A stretch of 64,000 bases of DNA, from contig CAJTDX010000007.1 in assembly GCA_910575155.1 (NCBI GenBank), positions 62,001 to 126,000 of the forward strand, in the 5' to 3' direction. The stretch's first letter is position 1. The number at the start of each line of letters is the position of its first letter. Below the pieces are notes generated by a model. It was not told the DNA's origin. It was given only the letters and a program-made list of their open reading frames with translations, and ran no database searches. The position numbers and the translations under genes were made by a program. The stretch comes from Lachnospiraceae bacterium. Its GTDB lineage: Bacteria > Bacillota > Clostridia > Lachnospirales > Lachnospiraceae. This document shows positions 40,460-49,600 of the stretch, in pieces.

Positions 40460-40474
40460 TTTCATTCCCTCCAA

Positions 40475-40866
40475 TGCTTCTCTATTTCAATCCATAGCAA
40501 ACCGGAAAAAATCAACCTGTCTCTGAAACATGTCTGAAAAATTATTCCCGGCGTCTGTATACCTCACTTTACGTGATTTTTATGTCCCGCACGGTCAACG
40601 CAGCCCGAAATGCAGGATTGATGCTGCCGTCTGTGTTTCTTTGTACTCCGGTTTACTGCTGTGTTAAGTTTAGCACATTCACATACTGTCTGCAAGATAG
40701 CCATACATTCATTTAAAAATAACTTCTCAGTTGCTGCAATTGCCCCTTTCTTTCAAATAAACGCTACATCCGCCAGCAGATCAGGCAGCGTAATTTTCCT
40801 GAACCGCTGGTACCCAGAACAGCATACGCCTTCATATGCAGTTTGGGGTTCTTTATATTCTTTGAC
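40475..40866. other. Gap with a possible P-loop ATPase remnant
   Basis: About 390 bp without an intact gene. On the minus strand, 40835 downward reads MKAYAVLGTSGSGK and then only continues sensibly (TLPDLLADV) after a frameshift, suggesting the relic of an ATPase start. The remainder shows nothing recognisable. Confidence 0.3.
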
Positions 40867-41163
40867 TTATAAATGCCCGCTTTGACCTAATGTACTGACC
40901 ACATTATTTTTTACATCTTCTATGGAATTGGAAAATCCACGAAGCAGGAAATCAACATCTATCGTTGCCCGGCTTTCAAAATTGGTAAGCGTATAGATAA
41001 ACAATCCACCTTTCAGAATAAGATTGTCTTCATAACCAGATTTTGAAAGTTTCCGCAAAAATTCCTCCTGCATAAACAGTTGCAAACACTGTTGATAACT
41101 GATTCCAGAAATCTTAGCTTTGTTTTTCAATTTCGCAAGAACGGATGCCGCCTTATCTGTCAT
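40867..41163 (-). pseudogene. Truncated AbiEii-type nucleotidyltransferase toxin
   Basis: A 98-aa N-terminal piece of an AbiEii/AbiGii-type nucleotidyltransferase (family length roughly 250-300 aa). It contains NLILKGGLFIYTLTNFESRA then TIDVDFLL, the G-G and DxD nucleotidyltransferase motifs, and stops soon after. The C-terminal two thirds are missing. It overlaps the antitoxin stop by TAATG, the usual coupled AbiE layout. It is probably inactive. Confidence 0.8.
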
Positions 41164-41771
41164 TACAACCACACTCCAATCAAATCCTTTACACGCTTTA
41201 GCACCCGCAAAGTCTTTGCGTACTGCATAAGATTCGGAATATTTTTTTTCTGGTCTTTTACATAGCCTTGTATCGCCTTATTAAAAATCTCTTTATCCAT
41301 CTTATTCATATTCCTCAGCACATCGCAAATGGTACGGTCACGGTCATAAATATGAACTTCCTGGAAGTCAATTTCCCCTTTTGTTTTTCCAATGGAAAGC
41401 AACTCTGGCTCAACCCGATAAGCCTTAATAAAAGGATAATCTATATTTGTACGCTTTCTGGAAGTATTTTTGTTTATGGTAATATTCCATTCAGCGGGAT
41501 TCCTGTCACTGTATCTATAATAGAAAAGAGCTGTTTCCATACAAAGAACTGCATCAGGGAACAGGCGGTTGACAATAACCACCTCACTCGCACCATAGTC
41601 ATCCACCCAATGGTAACAGCCCCTTTTTATTCTTTCAATCAATCCTTGTTCCAGCATACGTTGAATATCTCTATAAAACAATTTTTCATTTGTAAGCTGT
41701 GCCGTTGTCATGACATAGCCATAATCAGAAAATATTTTGCTTAGTATTCTTATATCGTTTTGTGTTAGCAT
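41163..41771 (-). CDS. AbiEi-family antitoxin/transcriptional regulator
   Basis: A 202-aa antitoxin of a type IV toxin-antitoxin pair. The N-terminal winged helix (RILSKIFSDYGYVMTTAQLT, then DIQRMLEQGLIERIKRGCYH) binds the promoter. The C-terminal domain (VHIYDRDRTICDVLRNMNKM) is the antitoxin part. AGAGGTGA lies 5 bp before ATG 41771. The gene is intact although its toxin is truncated. It should still autorepress through the two 19-bp repeats upstream. Confidence 0.85.
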   Translation of the reverse strand: MLTQNDIRILSKIFSDYGYVMTTAQLTNEKLFYRDIQRMLEQGLIERIKRGCYHWVDDYGASEVVIVNRLFPDAVLCMETALFYYRYSDRNPAEWNITINKNTSRKRTNIDYPFIKAYRVEPELLSIGKTKGEIDFQEVHIYDRDRTICDVLRNMNKMDKEIFNKAIQGYVKDQKKNIPNLMQYAKTLRVLKRVKDLIGVWL

Positions 41772-41812
41772 TATTTCACCTCTGCACTAAAATACACATA
41801 AATTTTTAATCG

Positions 41813-41909
41813 CTTGTGTGCTTTACTACATTATATCTATTCAGTGCAAAAAATTCAAGCGAATCAAATCGAACAACTTCAAATCTTATACTTGTGTGCT
41901 TTACTACAT
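41813..41909 (-). promoter_or_regulatory. abiEi promoter with paired 19-bp operator repeats
   Basis: On the minus strand TTGAAT (41853-41858) and TATAAT (41830-41835) are 17 bp apart. The 19-bp sequence CTTGTGTGCTTTACTACAT occurs perfectly at 41813-41831, over the transcription start, and at 41891-41909, upstream of the -35 box. AbiEi-type antitoxins are known to bind repeats in their own promoter, so these are the likely sites. Confidence 0.7.
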
Positions 41910-42180
41910 AAAATCAGACCTACTTGTCCACAATAAAACAAATAGGTCTGACACAATTTAACCTGCTATATCAAATCTCGTTGAAGCAATGCCATATATA
42001 ATTATCGTTCTTTCCATCCCTCCAACCTCGATAGAATAAGGCTTCCCAACATTCCATGCCTCCTCATTTTCATCATACTTCTTTATCCTCTCAAACGTCA
42101 AAAAACTATGTATCGGAAAGCCTGCCTGTATCATGCCCGTCCCAAAATACAGTAAGTGGAACATTACCGCTGCTTCTCTG
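41910..42180 (-). other. Right end of the cotJC element
   Basis: A minus-strand frame from the right junction to 41958 reads MIQAGFPIHSFLTFERIKKY, then SIEVGGMERTIIIYGIASTRFDI. It has no start codon inside the element; the frame opens into host cotJC, or in the circular form into the left end. It is probably the tail of a gene cut by the junction or a decayed one. Function not recognised. Confidence 0.35.
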
Positions 42181-42200
42181 GGTACAGAAGAACTGGCGCA
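42165..42200. other. Right attachment junction (attR) in cotJC
   Basis: Element sequence GCTTCTCTG meets GGTA (42181-42184), then host CAGAAGAACTGGCGC. Joined to the left end in a circle, the site would read GCTTCTCTGGGTAGAGAAGC, a perfect 8-bp inverted repeat around GGGT, as expected for a serine recombinase attP. Confidence 0.85.
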
Positions 42201-42603
42201 CATGGAAATGATCTGTGCCATCATCTATCAGCTTACAAAAAATTTGTCCCCAGAGGAAATCAAGGCATCTGGTTTTGACAAATACTATGTGGACCATACG
42301 CTTGCCCTCTGGCCCCAGGCTGCTGGAGGAATCCCTTTCAATGCCTGTGAATTCCAATCCAAGGGGGATCCCATTACTGATTTAATGGAAGATATGGCAG
42401 CAGAACAGAAAGCACGCAGTACCTATGAAAACATCCTGCGCCTTGTGAAGGATCCGGAAGTTGCTGATCCCATTCGCTACCTGCGTGAACGCGAAGTAGT
42501 ACACTTCCAGCGGTTTGGCGAAGGACTCCGCATCACGCAAGAACATTTGGACTCCAAAAATTTCTATGCATTCAATCCGGCCTTCGACTGCCAGCAAAAA
42601 TAA
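42181..42603 (+). pseudogene. cotJC: 3' part of cotJC, right of the element
   Basis: The frame GTEELAHMEMICAIIYQLTK, then AEQKARSTYENILRLVKDPE and REREVVHFQRFGEGL, ending FYAFNPAFDCQQK, is the C-terminal 140 codons of CotJC. It includes the first ExxH motif (EELAH) and the second ligand cluster (EREVVHFQ) of the di-manganese centre. It has no start of its own; reading from ATG 42133 would add 16 codons of element sequence. It is joined in frame to codon 61 upstream when the element is removed. A terminator follows. Confidence 0.92.
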
Positions 42604-42612
42604 CTTACAAAA

Positions 42613-42655
42613 AGCTGCTGCAAAAGCAGATCATACATCTGCCCATGCAGCAGCT
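42613..42655. terminator. Terminator after the cotJ operon
   Basis: AGCTGCTGCA (42613-42622) pairs with TGCAGCAGCT (42646-42655). The loop contains a second GCAGAT/ATCTGC pairing. TCTTCTGTTTT follows on the plus strand. Confidence 0.75.
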
Positions 42656-42769
42656 CTTCTGTTTTATCTTTGTCCCCCTGTTTCACTATACGCCTGTCTG
42701 CAGTATTACTCTGTCAAATATCTGTTTTCAGATTTGGGAAATGGCGATCTTGTTTTGCTCTTCCAATTC

Positions 42770-43501
42770 TCATTCTGCCAGAATCCACTCCTCATAAGGC
42801 AGCATATGGTATAGTTTACGCATCGTAGAACGCTGGCTTTCATATAACTTCGCCAGTTCTCTTTTCTTATTGTAAGCAGATTTATCCATTTCCACCAGAT
42901 CATCAGGAACTTTATCATTCGCATAATATGTTCCAAACCAGTACAAATCAGCCTGACAGCCCGTACTCTCGAATTGCTTCGCCACGCTCTCGTGCGTCAT
43001 AATATGATGCTGGTGCCCGTATTCTCCTTCTGCATTATGGGTCGCCACAACTTCCCATTCCTTATACTGTAAAACAGCCGCAATATCCGCTTCAATATTT
43101 TTTCTCCAAAAGTTCCAGTTACTGCGCCTGCCGCCGATTTTATCCGGATAAGATAAAATCAGCCCTTTATCTCCGGAAGCTCTCAGCACCGCTTCAAACT
43201 CTGCCCGGCGTACCCTGTCATTCCCTCTGGTAAGACAGACTACCAGATAATCATCCTCCAGCAGATGCCTGCCGCCCCAGAGCAGTTCATCATCCGGATG
43301 CGCCACAAACATTACGTTCTGATATTTCTGCAGATGCAGTGTATCCAGATCATCTTTCGTAACGCCTGGCAGATTCATATAGGGATAGTAATCTTTTACA
43401 ACAGAAATCAGAAAAACCACAACTACCGCTCCCAGAACTCCTGCTGCAAAACGCCAGTTCCAAAATTTTCTGAACTCTTTCATATTCTTTCCTGGAATCA
43501 T
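42770..43501 (-). CDS. Membrane-anchored PIG-L family deacetylase
   Basis: A 243-aa protein with an N-terminal membrane anchor (FAAGVLGAVVVVFLISVV, about 17-34) and an extracytoplasmic PIG-L/LmbE domain. Zinc ligands are seen in FVAHPDDELLWGG and the later EYGHQHHIM. The family removes acetyl groups from N-acetylglucosamine-type substrates. ATG 43501 is chosen over 43531 since GAGGAAG lies 6 bp upstream. It is the last gene of the operon that starts with DUF5717 and overlaps nothing; an envelope glycan is the likely substrate. Confidence 0.85.
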   Translation of the reverse strand: MIPGKNMKEFRKFWNWRFAAGVLGAVVVVFLISVVKDYYPYMNLPGVTKDDLDTLHLQKYQNVMFVAHPDDELLWGGRHLLEDDYLVVCLTRGNDRVRRAEFEAVLRASGDKGLILSYPDKIGGRRSNWNFWRKNIEADIAAVLQYKEWEVVATHNAEGEYGHQHHIMTHESVAKQFESTGCQADLYWFGTYYANDKVPDDLVEMDKSAYNKKRELAKLYESQRSTMRKLYHMLPYEEWILAE

Positions 43502-43512
43502 AATTTCTTCCT

Positions 43513-44682
43513 CTACGCTGTCAGACCGCATTCTTTATCCAACGCCTCTAAAATCTCCTGAATTTCTCTGTCGTCTCCCGGATGAGCCTTTACCAGCTTC
43601 TGAATCTCCGTCTTGGCCTCCTGAATATTTGCCACCTGGGCTTCCATGCTGGAACGGAGCTTCTGACGGCGTACTACAAGCTCATGTTTTACCTCCACCA
43701 TCTCCTTCTTATCCAAAAGCGCATGAACCTGATAGATCCAGATCCGGGAATCATAGAGATGATAACCGTGCAGCATCCGTATCAGCTTGTTATTAAAAAT
43801 TTCCAGATCATCGTTGGTACGCTCATATTTTTCACGTTCCTGCGCCGCTTCCAGATACTGCTCCCAGACATAATTCAGCTCGTAAGAATTCTTCACATGA
43901 TACTTTTCACATATATAATCTACCGCGTTCGTAACATTTACATACTTAAAAGAAATCTTATTTAACAGCATAATTGCACGATTGATATTTGCCAGTGATT
44001 TCTTAATGTCCCTCATATCATTCTGCAGACGCAGAACCAGAAGCCCTTCCACTGCCCCGGCCGCAATGACTGCCATTAAAAAGGGCGTGCGTACATCAAA
44101 ATGCATCGTATAGCTCAATACAAAAATCAGGATTATGACCGCAATAAAAACCCCCGCCAGACCAAACAGCAATTTGCGCAATATACGTGTTTCCTGCTCC
44201 AAAGCTTCCTTATAATAGCGCCATTCTTCCCGCTCTCCTTCCAGATACTGCATATCCCTCTTCACTACGCTCTGATAGGATTCATTGTCTTTCAAACGTT
44301 TGATAACATCCGGAATCTGATCCTGAAGCTGCTCCATCTGTGCATATTGGGAATCTGAAATCTTCTTTTCCTTATTGAGATAAGCATCCCTGGATTGATT
44401 CAAAACCATGATATGGCTGGCAACCTCCTGAATTTCCTCCATTTCCTGCTTGGGAAGATTCTCAATACTCTGTATATCTGTAAGATAATCCGTAACCGCC
44501 CGGTAATCCCGCTTCGTTTCCTCCAATGCTTTTGACGCCTTAAGGATCTGGTCGCAATATTCCATCGCAGGGCTTTTCCGCTTTTTTACCGGAGCTTCTT
44601 TTTGCTCTGGCTGCTCCTTCCCATCGTATTCCAGTATTTCTTCAACATATTTAGGTTTTCTTTTTTTTCTGAATAATCCCAT
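43513..44682 (-). CDS. Coiled-coil membrane protein of the DUF5716/5717 operon
   Basis: A 389-aa protein. A basic N-terminus (MGLFRKKRKPKY) leads into a long coiled coil (about 40-175), two transmembrane helices (LLFGLAGVFIAVIILIFVLS and FLMAVIAAGAVEGLLVL, about 180-225), then a second coiled-coil region to the end. The topology places both coiled coils in the cytoplasm. ATG 44682 is used; a GTG at 44691 is also possible. It follows the TPR gene with near overlap. No enzymatic motif; probably a membrane scaffold for the operon products. Confidence 0.75.
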   Translation of the reverse strand: MGLFRKKRKPKYVEEILEYDGKEQPEQKEAPVKKRKSPAMEYCDQILKASKALEETKRDYRAVTDYLTDIQSIENLPKQEMEEIQEVASHIMVLNQSRDAYLNKEKKISDSQYAQMEQLQDQIPDVIKRLKDNESYQSVVKRDMQYLEGEREEWRYYKEALEQETRILRKLLFGLAGVFIAVIILIFVLSYTMHFDVRTPFLMAVIAAGAVEGLLVLRLQNDMRDIKKSLANINRAIMLLNKISFKYVNVTNAVDYICEKYHVKNSYELNYVWEQYLEAAQEREKYERTNDDLEIFNNKLIRMLHGYHLYDSRIWIYQVHALLDKKEMVEVKHELVVRRQKLRSSMEAQVANIQEAKTEIQKLVKAHPGDDREIQEILEALDKECGLTA

Positions 44683-44683
44683 T

Positions 44684-45421
44684 CTACTCACTTTTCCTAT
44701 ATTCTGTTCTTAACCGCAGCAGCATTTCTTCTATTTTTTCTTCATAACCAGCCCTGTTCCCTGACTTCTTCATCAGCTTCAGCCTGGACAAAACTTCTTC
44801 CACATCCGCTTCTTCCTGCGGAGAAACCTGATGATCTCTGCAAGACAGTGCAAGGAGATACGCCTCGCTGCTCTCCGTCTGCTGCCCGGTCTCATACGCA
44901 CGTTTATAACATTCCGCGGCAGCCGTAAACAAAAACTGTCTGGCATAAAGCGTTCCCAGATTATGCCAGATCCGTCCCTGAAAAAATACATCCGTTTCCT
45001 CCTCCAGCGCACTGCGATATTCCCAGAGGGCGTCCCGGTACCTTCCAGACTGCAGAAAACGGTCTCCCCGCAGCTTGGCACACTGCGCCGGACTTTTATT
45101 TTCCATGCTCTTTGCCAAATGAACCGCCTGTTCTATTTCCTGACTGTCCTGCAAACCGCCGTCTTTCAAAATCTGCTCTATAAACCAGCATCCGCCCTGT
45201 TCCTCCTGCAATCCCTCGCTCAAACGCCGCGCAAGTTCCTGGTTTCTGATTTCCTGTTCCAGCCACTGGCAAAGTATTTCATTATAAAAGCTTTCTTCCA
45301 CCGCCTCTGCATTCTGATACAGATAATAACATAATTCTTCAAAGGAATACAAATTAACGCCTGTCTTCACCTTCAAAGGGTGCTTTGCCACAGGATACTG
45401 GCATAACCACACTCTACTCAT
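44684..45421 (-). CDS. TPR-repeat protein of the DUF5716/5717 operon
   Basis: A 245-aa soluble protein with two evident tetratricopeptide repeats (DRFLQSGRYRDALWEYRSAL and IWHNLGTLYARQFLFTAAAE, about 120-185) and helical flanks. ATG 45421 follows GGGAGGG. It overlaps the DUF5716 stop by 8 bp. TPRs bind partner proteins; here the neighbours are an actin-fold protein, a membrane coiled coil and DUF5717. Function of the set unknown. Confidence 0.75.
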   Translation of the reverse strand: MSRVWLCQYPVAKHPLKVKTGVNLYSFEELCYYLYQNAEAVEESFYNEILCQWLEQEIRNQELARRLSEGLQEEQGGCWFIEQILKDGGLQDSQEIEQAVHLAKSMENKSPAQCAKLRGDRFLQSGRYRDALWEYRSALEEETDVFFQGRIWHNLGTLYARQFLFTAAAECYKRAYETGQQTESSEAYLLALSCRDHQVSPQEEADVEEVLSRLKLMKKSGNRAGYEEKIEEMLLRLRTEYRKSE

Positions 45422-46667
45422 GGCTGTCCCTCCCGATCTCATACTCCCATTCCAGTCCGGTTCCCCGCCTTATAATCCCAAAACCCAAATCCCGCACTTT
45501 CAAAAGAATACGCTCTTCCTTCTCCGGAATCACAAGCATGGATAATCTGGACGGTTCTTCTTCTGAAGCCAAAAGCCCCGGCAGCTCCAGACTCTCAATC
45601 CTTGCCTCTCTGCTTCCCGGCTGCTGCATCCACAGTTCCAGAACAGGATCTCCTTTCAGCAGAATACGCAGCTCTTTTCCCACCTCATGATGGTTGCGTC
45701 CTGCCTCGGCAATGGGATAAAAAAAAGTCTCATCCCCCATGTTTACCTTCAGGGAAATATGCTCTTTTATCTTATATTCACAAAAATAAACGGTCTCCGC
45801 CTCCTGCTGGTGCTGCTGCAGCATACCGGCGTAACAGGCTCCTTTGGTATAAAGGTTTTTTCCCTGAAATGCCCTTCTGCCTCTGCACACCATTCCCAGA
45901 GAATCCTTCATCCAGCCCCCCTCAAAGCCCTCCCCGATCAGGTAAGCTGCAGAAACAATCCTGCTTTTGAGAACTTTTTTCAGCATTTCTAAAAACGCCT
46001 TGTCTCTCTTTTTCTGATCCTTGGGCAGCTTTCCCAAAAACGCTTCTGAAGCCCTGGCAATCCTGGGTTTGGTTTTATTGCCGCAAACCAGCAAACGACA
46101 GTATACGCCCTCTCCCTCCTCCTCAAAAAGCACCACATGATGCTGCCAAAGATACGGTTCCTGCGATACTACGTAAGCGTAAAAACTTTCCTTATGATCC
46201 TGTATCTGAATCTGTTCTTCCTCAAATCCCAGTTTTTTTGCCAACCTCCAGATAAATTCCGCAGATTCTGCCGTCACCTGCTCCAGAGAAAACACACATT
46301 TGGTCACTGCGCCGGCTCCTCTGGCCGGAAGCGCCAAACGAAGCGCTTTGCGGAATAATACAAACAGCAAATCTTCTGCCTGATATTCCCCGTCCAGAGA
46401 AACCGTTTCTTTATGAAAAGCACGTTTTAACAAATCCGCCGCATAATAACCTTCTCCCGCTTCTGCAAGTCTTCTGCCCTCTTCGCCAAAACACCACTGG
46501 CCCGTCTGTTTGCGTTTACAAAGCGCTGTGGGAATCTGGTACAGCTCTGTTCCGGCAAGCGTGCTCTGAGTCTCCGGCTCCGTCTGTCCTGCATGGTAAC
46601 AGCTGATCTGTATCCAGCGTCTGCTTGTCTCAATTCCTATATACCACTCTTCTCTGCCTGGTATCAT
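45414..46667 (-). CDS. DUF5716 family protein (ASKHA/Hsp70-like fold)
   Basis: A 417-aa cytoplasmic protein. The N-terminus EWYIGIETSRRWIQISCYHA followed by YQIPTALCKRKQTGQWCFGE has the phosphate-1-like strand pattern of the actin/Hsp70 fold, and a second half (VSAAYLIGEGFEGGW) resembles its adenosine-binding strand. Catalytic motifs are weak, so ATP use is not certain. ATG 46667 follows AAAGGGAAG. It lies 18 bp after the DUF5717 stop and overlaps the TPR gene. The pairing with DUF5717 recurs in Lachnospiraceae; the role is unknown. Confidence 0.75.
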   Translation of the reverse strand: MIPGREEWYIGIETSRRWIQISCYHAGQTEPETQSTLAGTELYQIPTALCKRKQTGQWCFGEEGRRLAEAGEGYYAADLLKRAFHKETVSLDGEYQAEDLLFVLFRKALRLALPARGAGAVTKCVFSLEQVTAESAEFIWRLAKKLGFEEEQIQIQDHKESFYAYVVSQEPYLWQHHVVLFEEEGEGVYCRLLVCGNKTKPRIARASEAFLGKLPKDQKKRDKAFLEMLKKVLKSRIVSAAYLIGEGFEGGWMKDSLGMVCRGRRAFQGKNLYTKGACYAGMLQQHQQEAETVYFCEYKIKEHISLKVNMGDETFFYPIAEAGRNHHEVGKELRILLKGDPVLELWMQQPGSREARIESLELPGLLASEEEPSRLSMLVIPEKEERILLKVRDLGFGIIRRGTGLEWEYEIGRDSHE

Positions 46668-46684
46668 CTTCCCTTTCACCTGCC

Positions 46685-49600
46685 TTAAATCACCAAAAAT
46701 TCCTTATTCACAATCTCGTCCAATTTCCCATATGCTTCCAGGCATTTAAACATGGTTTCCTCATCCTGCATCTGCCAGCCCGCCAACATATCATTTACCA
46801 TTTCATAACGGCTGTCCTCACGTTCGGTGGAGAGCTGTTGGCTTTGAATCCGGCCGCTCTGCGTTACCTTCCACTCTTTGTCTTGTTTTTCCTTGATAAA
46901 ATAGGGCAGACTTTCTCCAAAAAATACCAGAAATTCCTTGGCAAAAATTTCGTCGTACATTTTTTGCATTTCACATTCCACATATTCCGTCCCGCCCTGG
47001 GGGATATAGGCAAGTATTACTCTTGCCTGCGGATTCGTACGGTACTCAAAAACGATTCTGTCATGGATCAAATACTTCCGTTTCAGCGCTTCCGGCAAAT
47101 GCTCATAAAATGCCAAAAAGCAGCCTTTTTTCAACGCTTCTTCCAATATACCGCCAGAAAGTTCCAGCATCTCTTCGGAAAGCTCCGGCTGCGCGGCGCA
47201 CCACTTCAGCAATCCCAGACGGCATACGAAGTTCAACTCCTGCCCCTCTTTCAGCAGTCCGGCTATTTTCTGGAAATTATATTCTGACACAACAGCATCT
47301 CTTATCACATAATGATGACTCATATTTGTAAGATACGCCAGAATCAGAAGCTCTTTTCCCTGGCTTCTGGCGTAATGTTCAAAAACTTCCTCCACATCCG
47401 GCAAATAATCGCCCGTATACAAAAAACGCTTCAGACAATGCTCTTCCAGCTCAAACGTATCCAGTTCAAAATTGCAGGCCGCTTTCCAAAGCATTAACAT
47501 TTCCTCAAGGCTTCCATAAAAATACCGGACCATATATTCTAAAATCTGGTCATTGTATTTGCCGCGCAAAAAAACATTGCGGCACAGTCCCAGCAGAAAA
47601 GCATCTTCTTTCTCCTGACCCGCTTCCCCCAGACGGTGGCAGATAACATAGACGAGCTTTACCGGCGAAATGTTCTCGCACCCATAGTGCTTTAGCAGCT
47701 CATAAGCGCGCCTGTAATGACGCCTTGCCACCAGCAGATTCATCATTTTTTCCCTTGCCGGTCTTTCGATTCCTTCAAAAGAGAGCGTCAAAAGAAATTC
47801 GTCTAAGGTGTCCCCTGTATAGTTATCATAGAAATATTCCACCATTTGAGGACGCAGTTCTTCCCGGTAAGCGTCGCTGATTGCCTCAGAATCCACAAGC
47901 ATCTGCAGCCAGGGAAGATCTTCTTTCTCATAAGTCTGCCAGATTTTTTTCTTGTCAAAATGTTTCAATAGATATGGAAGCTTTTCCTCTGCACAGGCAA
48001 TGCCTTTCTCTAAAAATTTCCCGCTCTCCATAAGAGGCGTTACCTTGAGATCTTTTCCCGGCAAAAATCTTCTTCCTCTTGCATCTTCCAATAAAATCTG
48101 CCAGGAACTGCTGTAAATATTGACATATCCCCTGCCATGGATAAACGGTACGGTCTGTTCTTTTTTTAAAGGATGCTGGCAAATCACTAAATTACAAGCC
48201 TCCGGAATGCTGCAGGTCACTTCACAGGCAAACAATACCTGATCCATATATTTTCCCTGCTCTTCTGCCAGCAGTTCCGGCGTCAGCACTTCCCGGTATA
48301 TAACGGCGAGCGACGCGTCTGTTTTTCCATTCTTTAACTGCCGCAGAGCAAATTCCCTGATATTCTTCTGATAATGAGGCCAGACTCCTTTCCACTGAGC
48401 CTTACTGTTAATCATTGCCGCATAAAATTTTGCCTGAGGATCACTGGCAAGATTGCTGTAGGATTGAAAATACAGAACAATGGCTTTGGGAAGCTTCTGC
48501 ATCTGGTTCCAGTCTGCTGACAGTACCCAGGACTCGTACAATCCGGCAATCCTCAGCTCCTCTTCCACTCCTTTTTGATACCATTTCCAGTATTCGCTTC
48601 CATAACAATGCCCCTTGATGCAATAACTGCAAATTGCCTGCAGGCTTTCCTGATTCTGCGTCAATTGACAGCAGGCCGCCAGAATCCTGTACCAGATAAC
48701 GTCAAATACCGGAAGCTCCGGCACTAATTTTATAACCTGCTGCGCCAACTCTTTATTCAAGGCTTCGTGTTTCACTGCAAAATTCAAAATCTTCCGCTCA
48801 AATTCGCCGGCTCTGCGCAAATGAAACGGTTCCTTCTCCAAAATTCGCCATGCTTCCAGGTAAAGCAGCACACTTTCCCCTTTTCTCCTTAAATGTTTGG
48901 CTATCACTTCCAGCTTTCTGCCTTTGCTGTAATTCAGCTCCTCGTCCAGAAACAGCAAAATCCACAGCAGCGCTTCATTTTCCTGGTTCTTATGATAAAT
49001 CTTGCGAATCTGGCTGGTACACTTATTTACATACGCCGGTTCCGGTTCCCGTAAGGTACACAGATACAGATAATACCCATACATAGGAGAATTCTTGTCC
49101 ACCTTATTCCTGGGAAAAGAATCCATCACCCATTCCGCCTCCTGACGCTGACGATTCACCAGAAATACCTGCGCTTTCATCAGCAGATACCAGTGATTCT
49201 CGGGCTCCAGATCCATTAATTCTTCCAGCTTCTTACTGGAACGCTTTGCCCACACTCCGGTCACGATCTTCCGGAATCCAAAATCCAGATAATCATGTGC
49301 AAGCTCCGCCTGCTTCTTCTGCACAGAGTACACCATCTGTTCTCTTCCCGTCCGCTTTCCCAATGTACACAATTCAATCTCTTCTTTCTGGAAAGGCGTC
49401 TGTAAGATCAATTTGCCATAATTCTTTCCGGCATGAAGCTGTTCCGGAATAATCTTATATTCTACAATTCCCCGGCTTCCCACAAAATCTTCGTCTGTGA
49501 TCCGCCGTTTTAAAGGCTCCAGCCATTCGCCCTGTGCTGTAACTTCCAGGGCAAGATGTCCCCATTCTTCTTTTTTAAGCGTAACATGATGCATCTGTGC

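Larger units (their letters stand above)
24061..42184. mobile_element. 18.1-kb serine-recombinase element integrated in cotJC
   Basis: The interval is defined by the two halves of cotJC, each meeting the element at GGTA (24061-24064 and 42181-42184). Removing 18,120 bp recreates an uninterrupted 201-codon cotJC. A large serine recombinase lies just inside the left end. The cargo is a mosaic: decayed NHLM bacteriocin export, marR and nitroreductase remnants, a LytTR two-component/ABC module, a truncated second recombinase, a type I toxin with antisense RNA, immunity genes and an AbiE pair. No conjugation or phage structural genes are visible, so horizontal transfer would need help from another element. 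Confidence 0.88.

Noticed and set aside
41813-41909. CRISPR-like repeat pair
   Set aside because: Only two 19-bp copies, positioned around a promoter of an AbiEi gene; no array and no cas genes in the window.
42106-42357. Minus-strand 83-aa frame across the right junction of the cotJC element
   Set aside because: Most of it is antisense to cotJC and it crosses the recombination point, so it is a chance frame.
46625-47287. Plus-strand 220-aa frame inside DUF5717
   Set aside because: It is a shadow of the 1178-aa gene on the opposite strand; its residues lack family resemblance.
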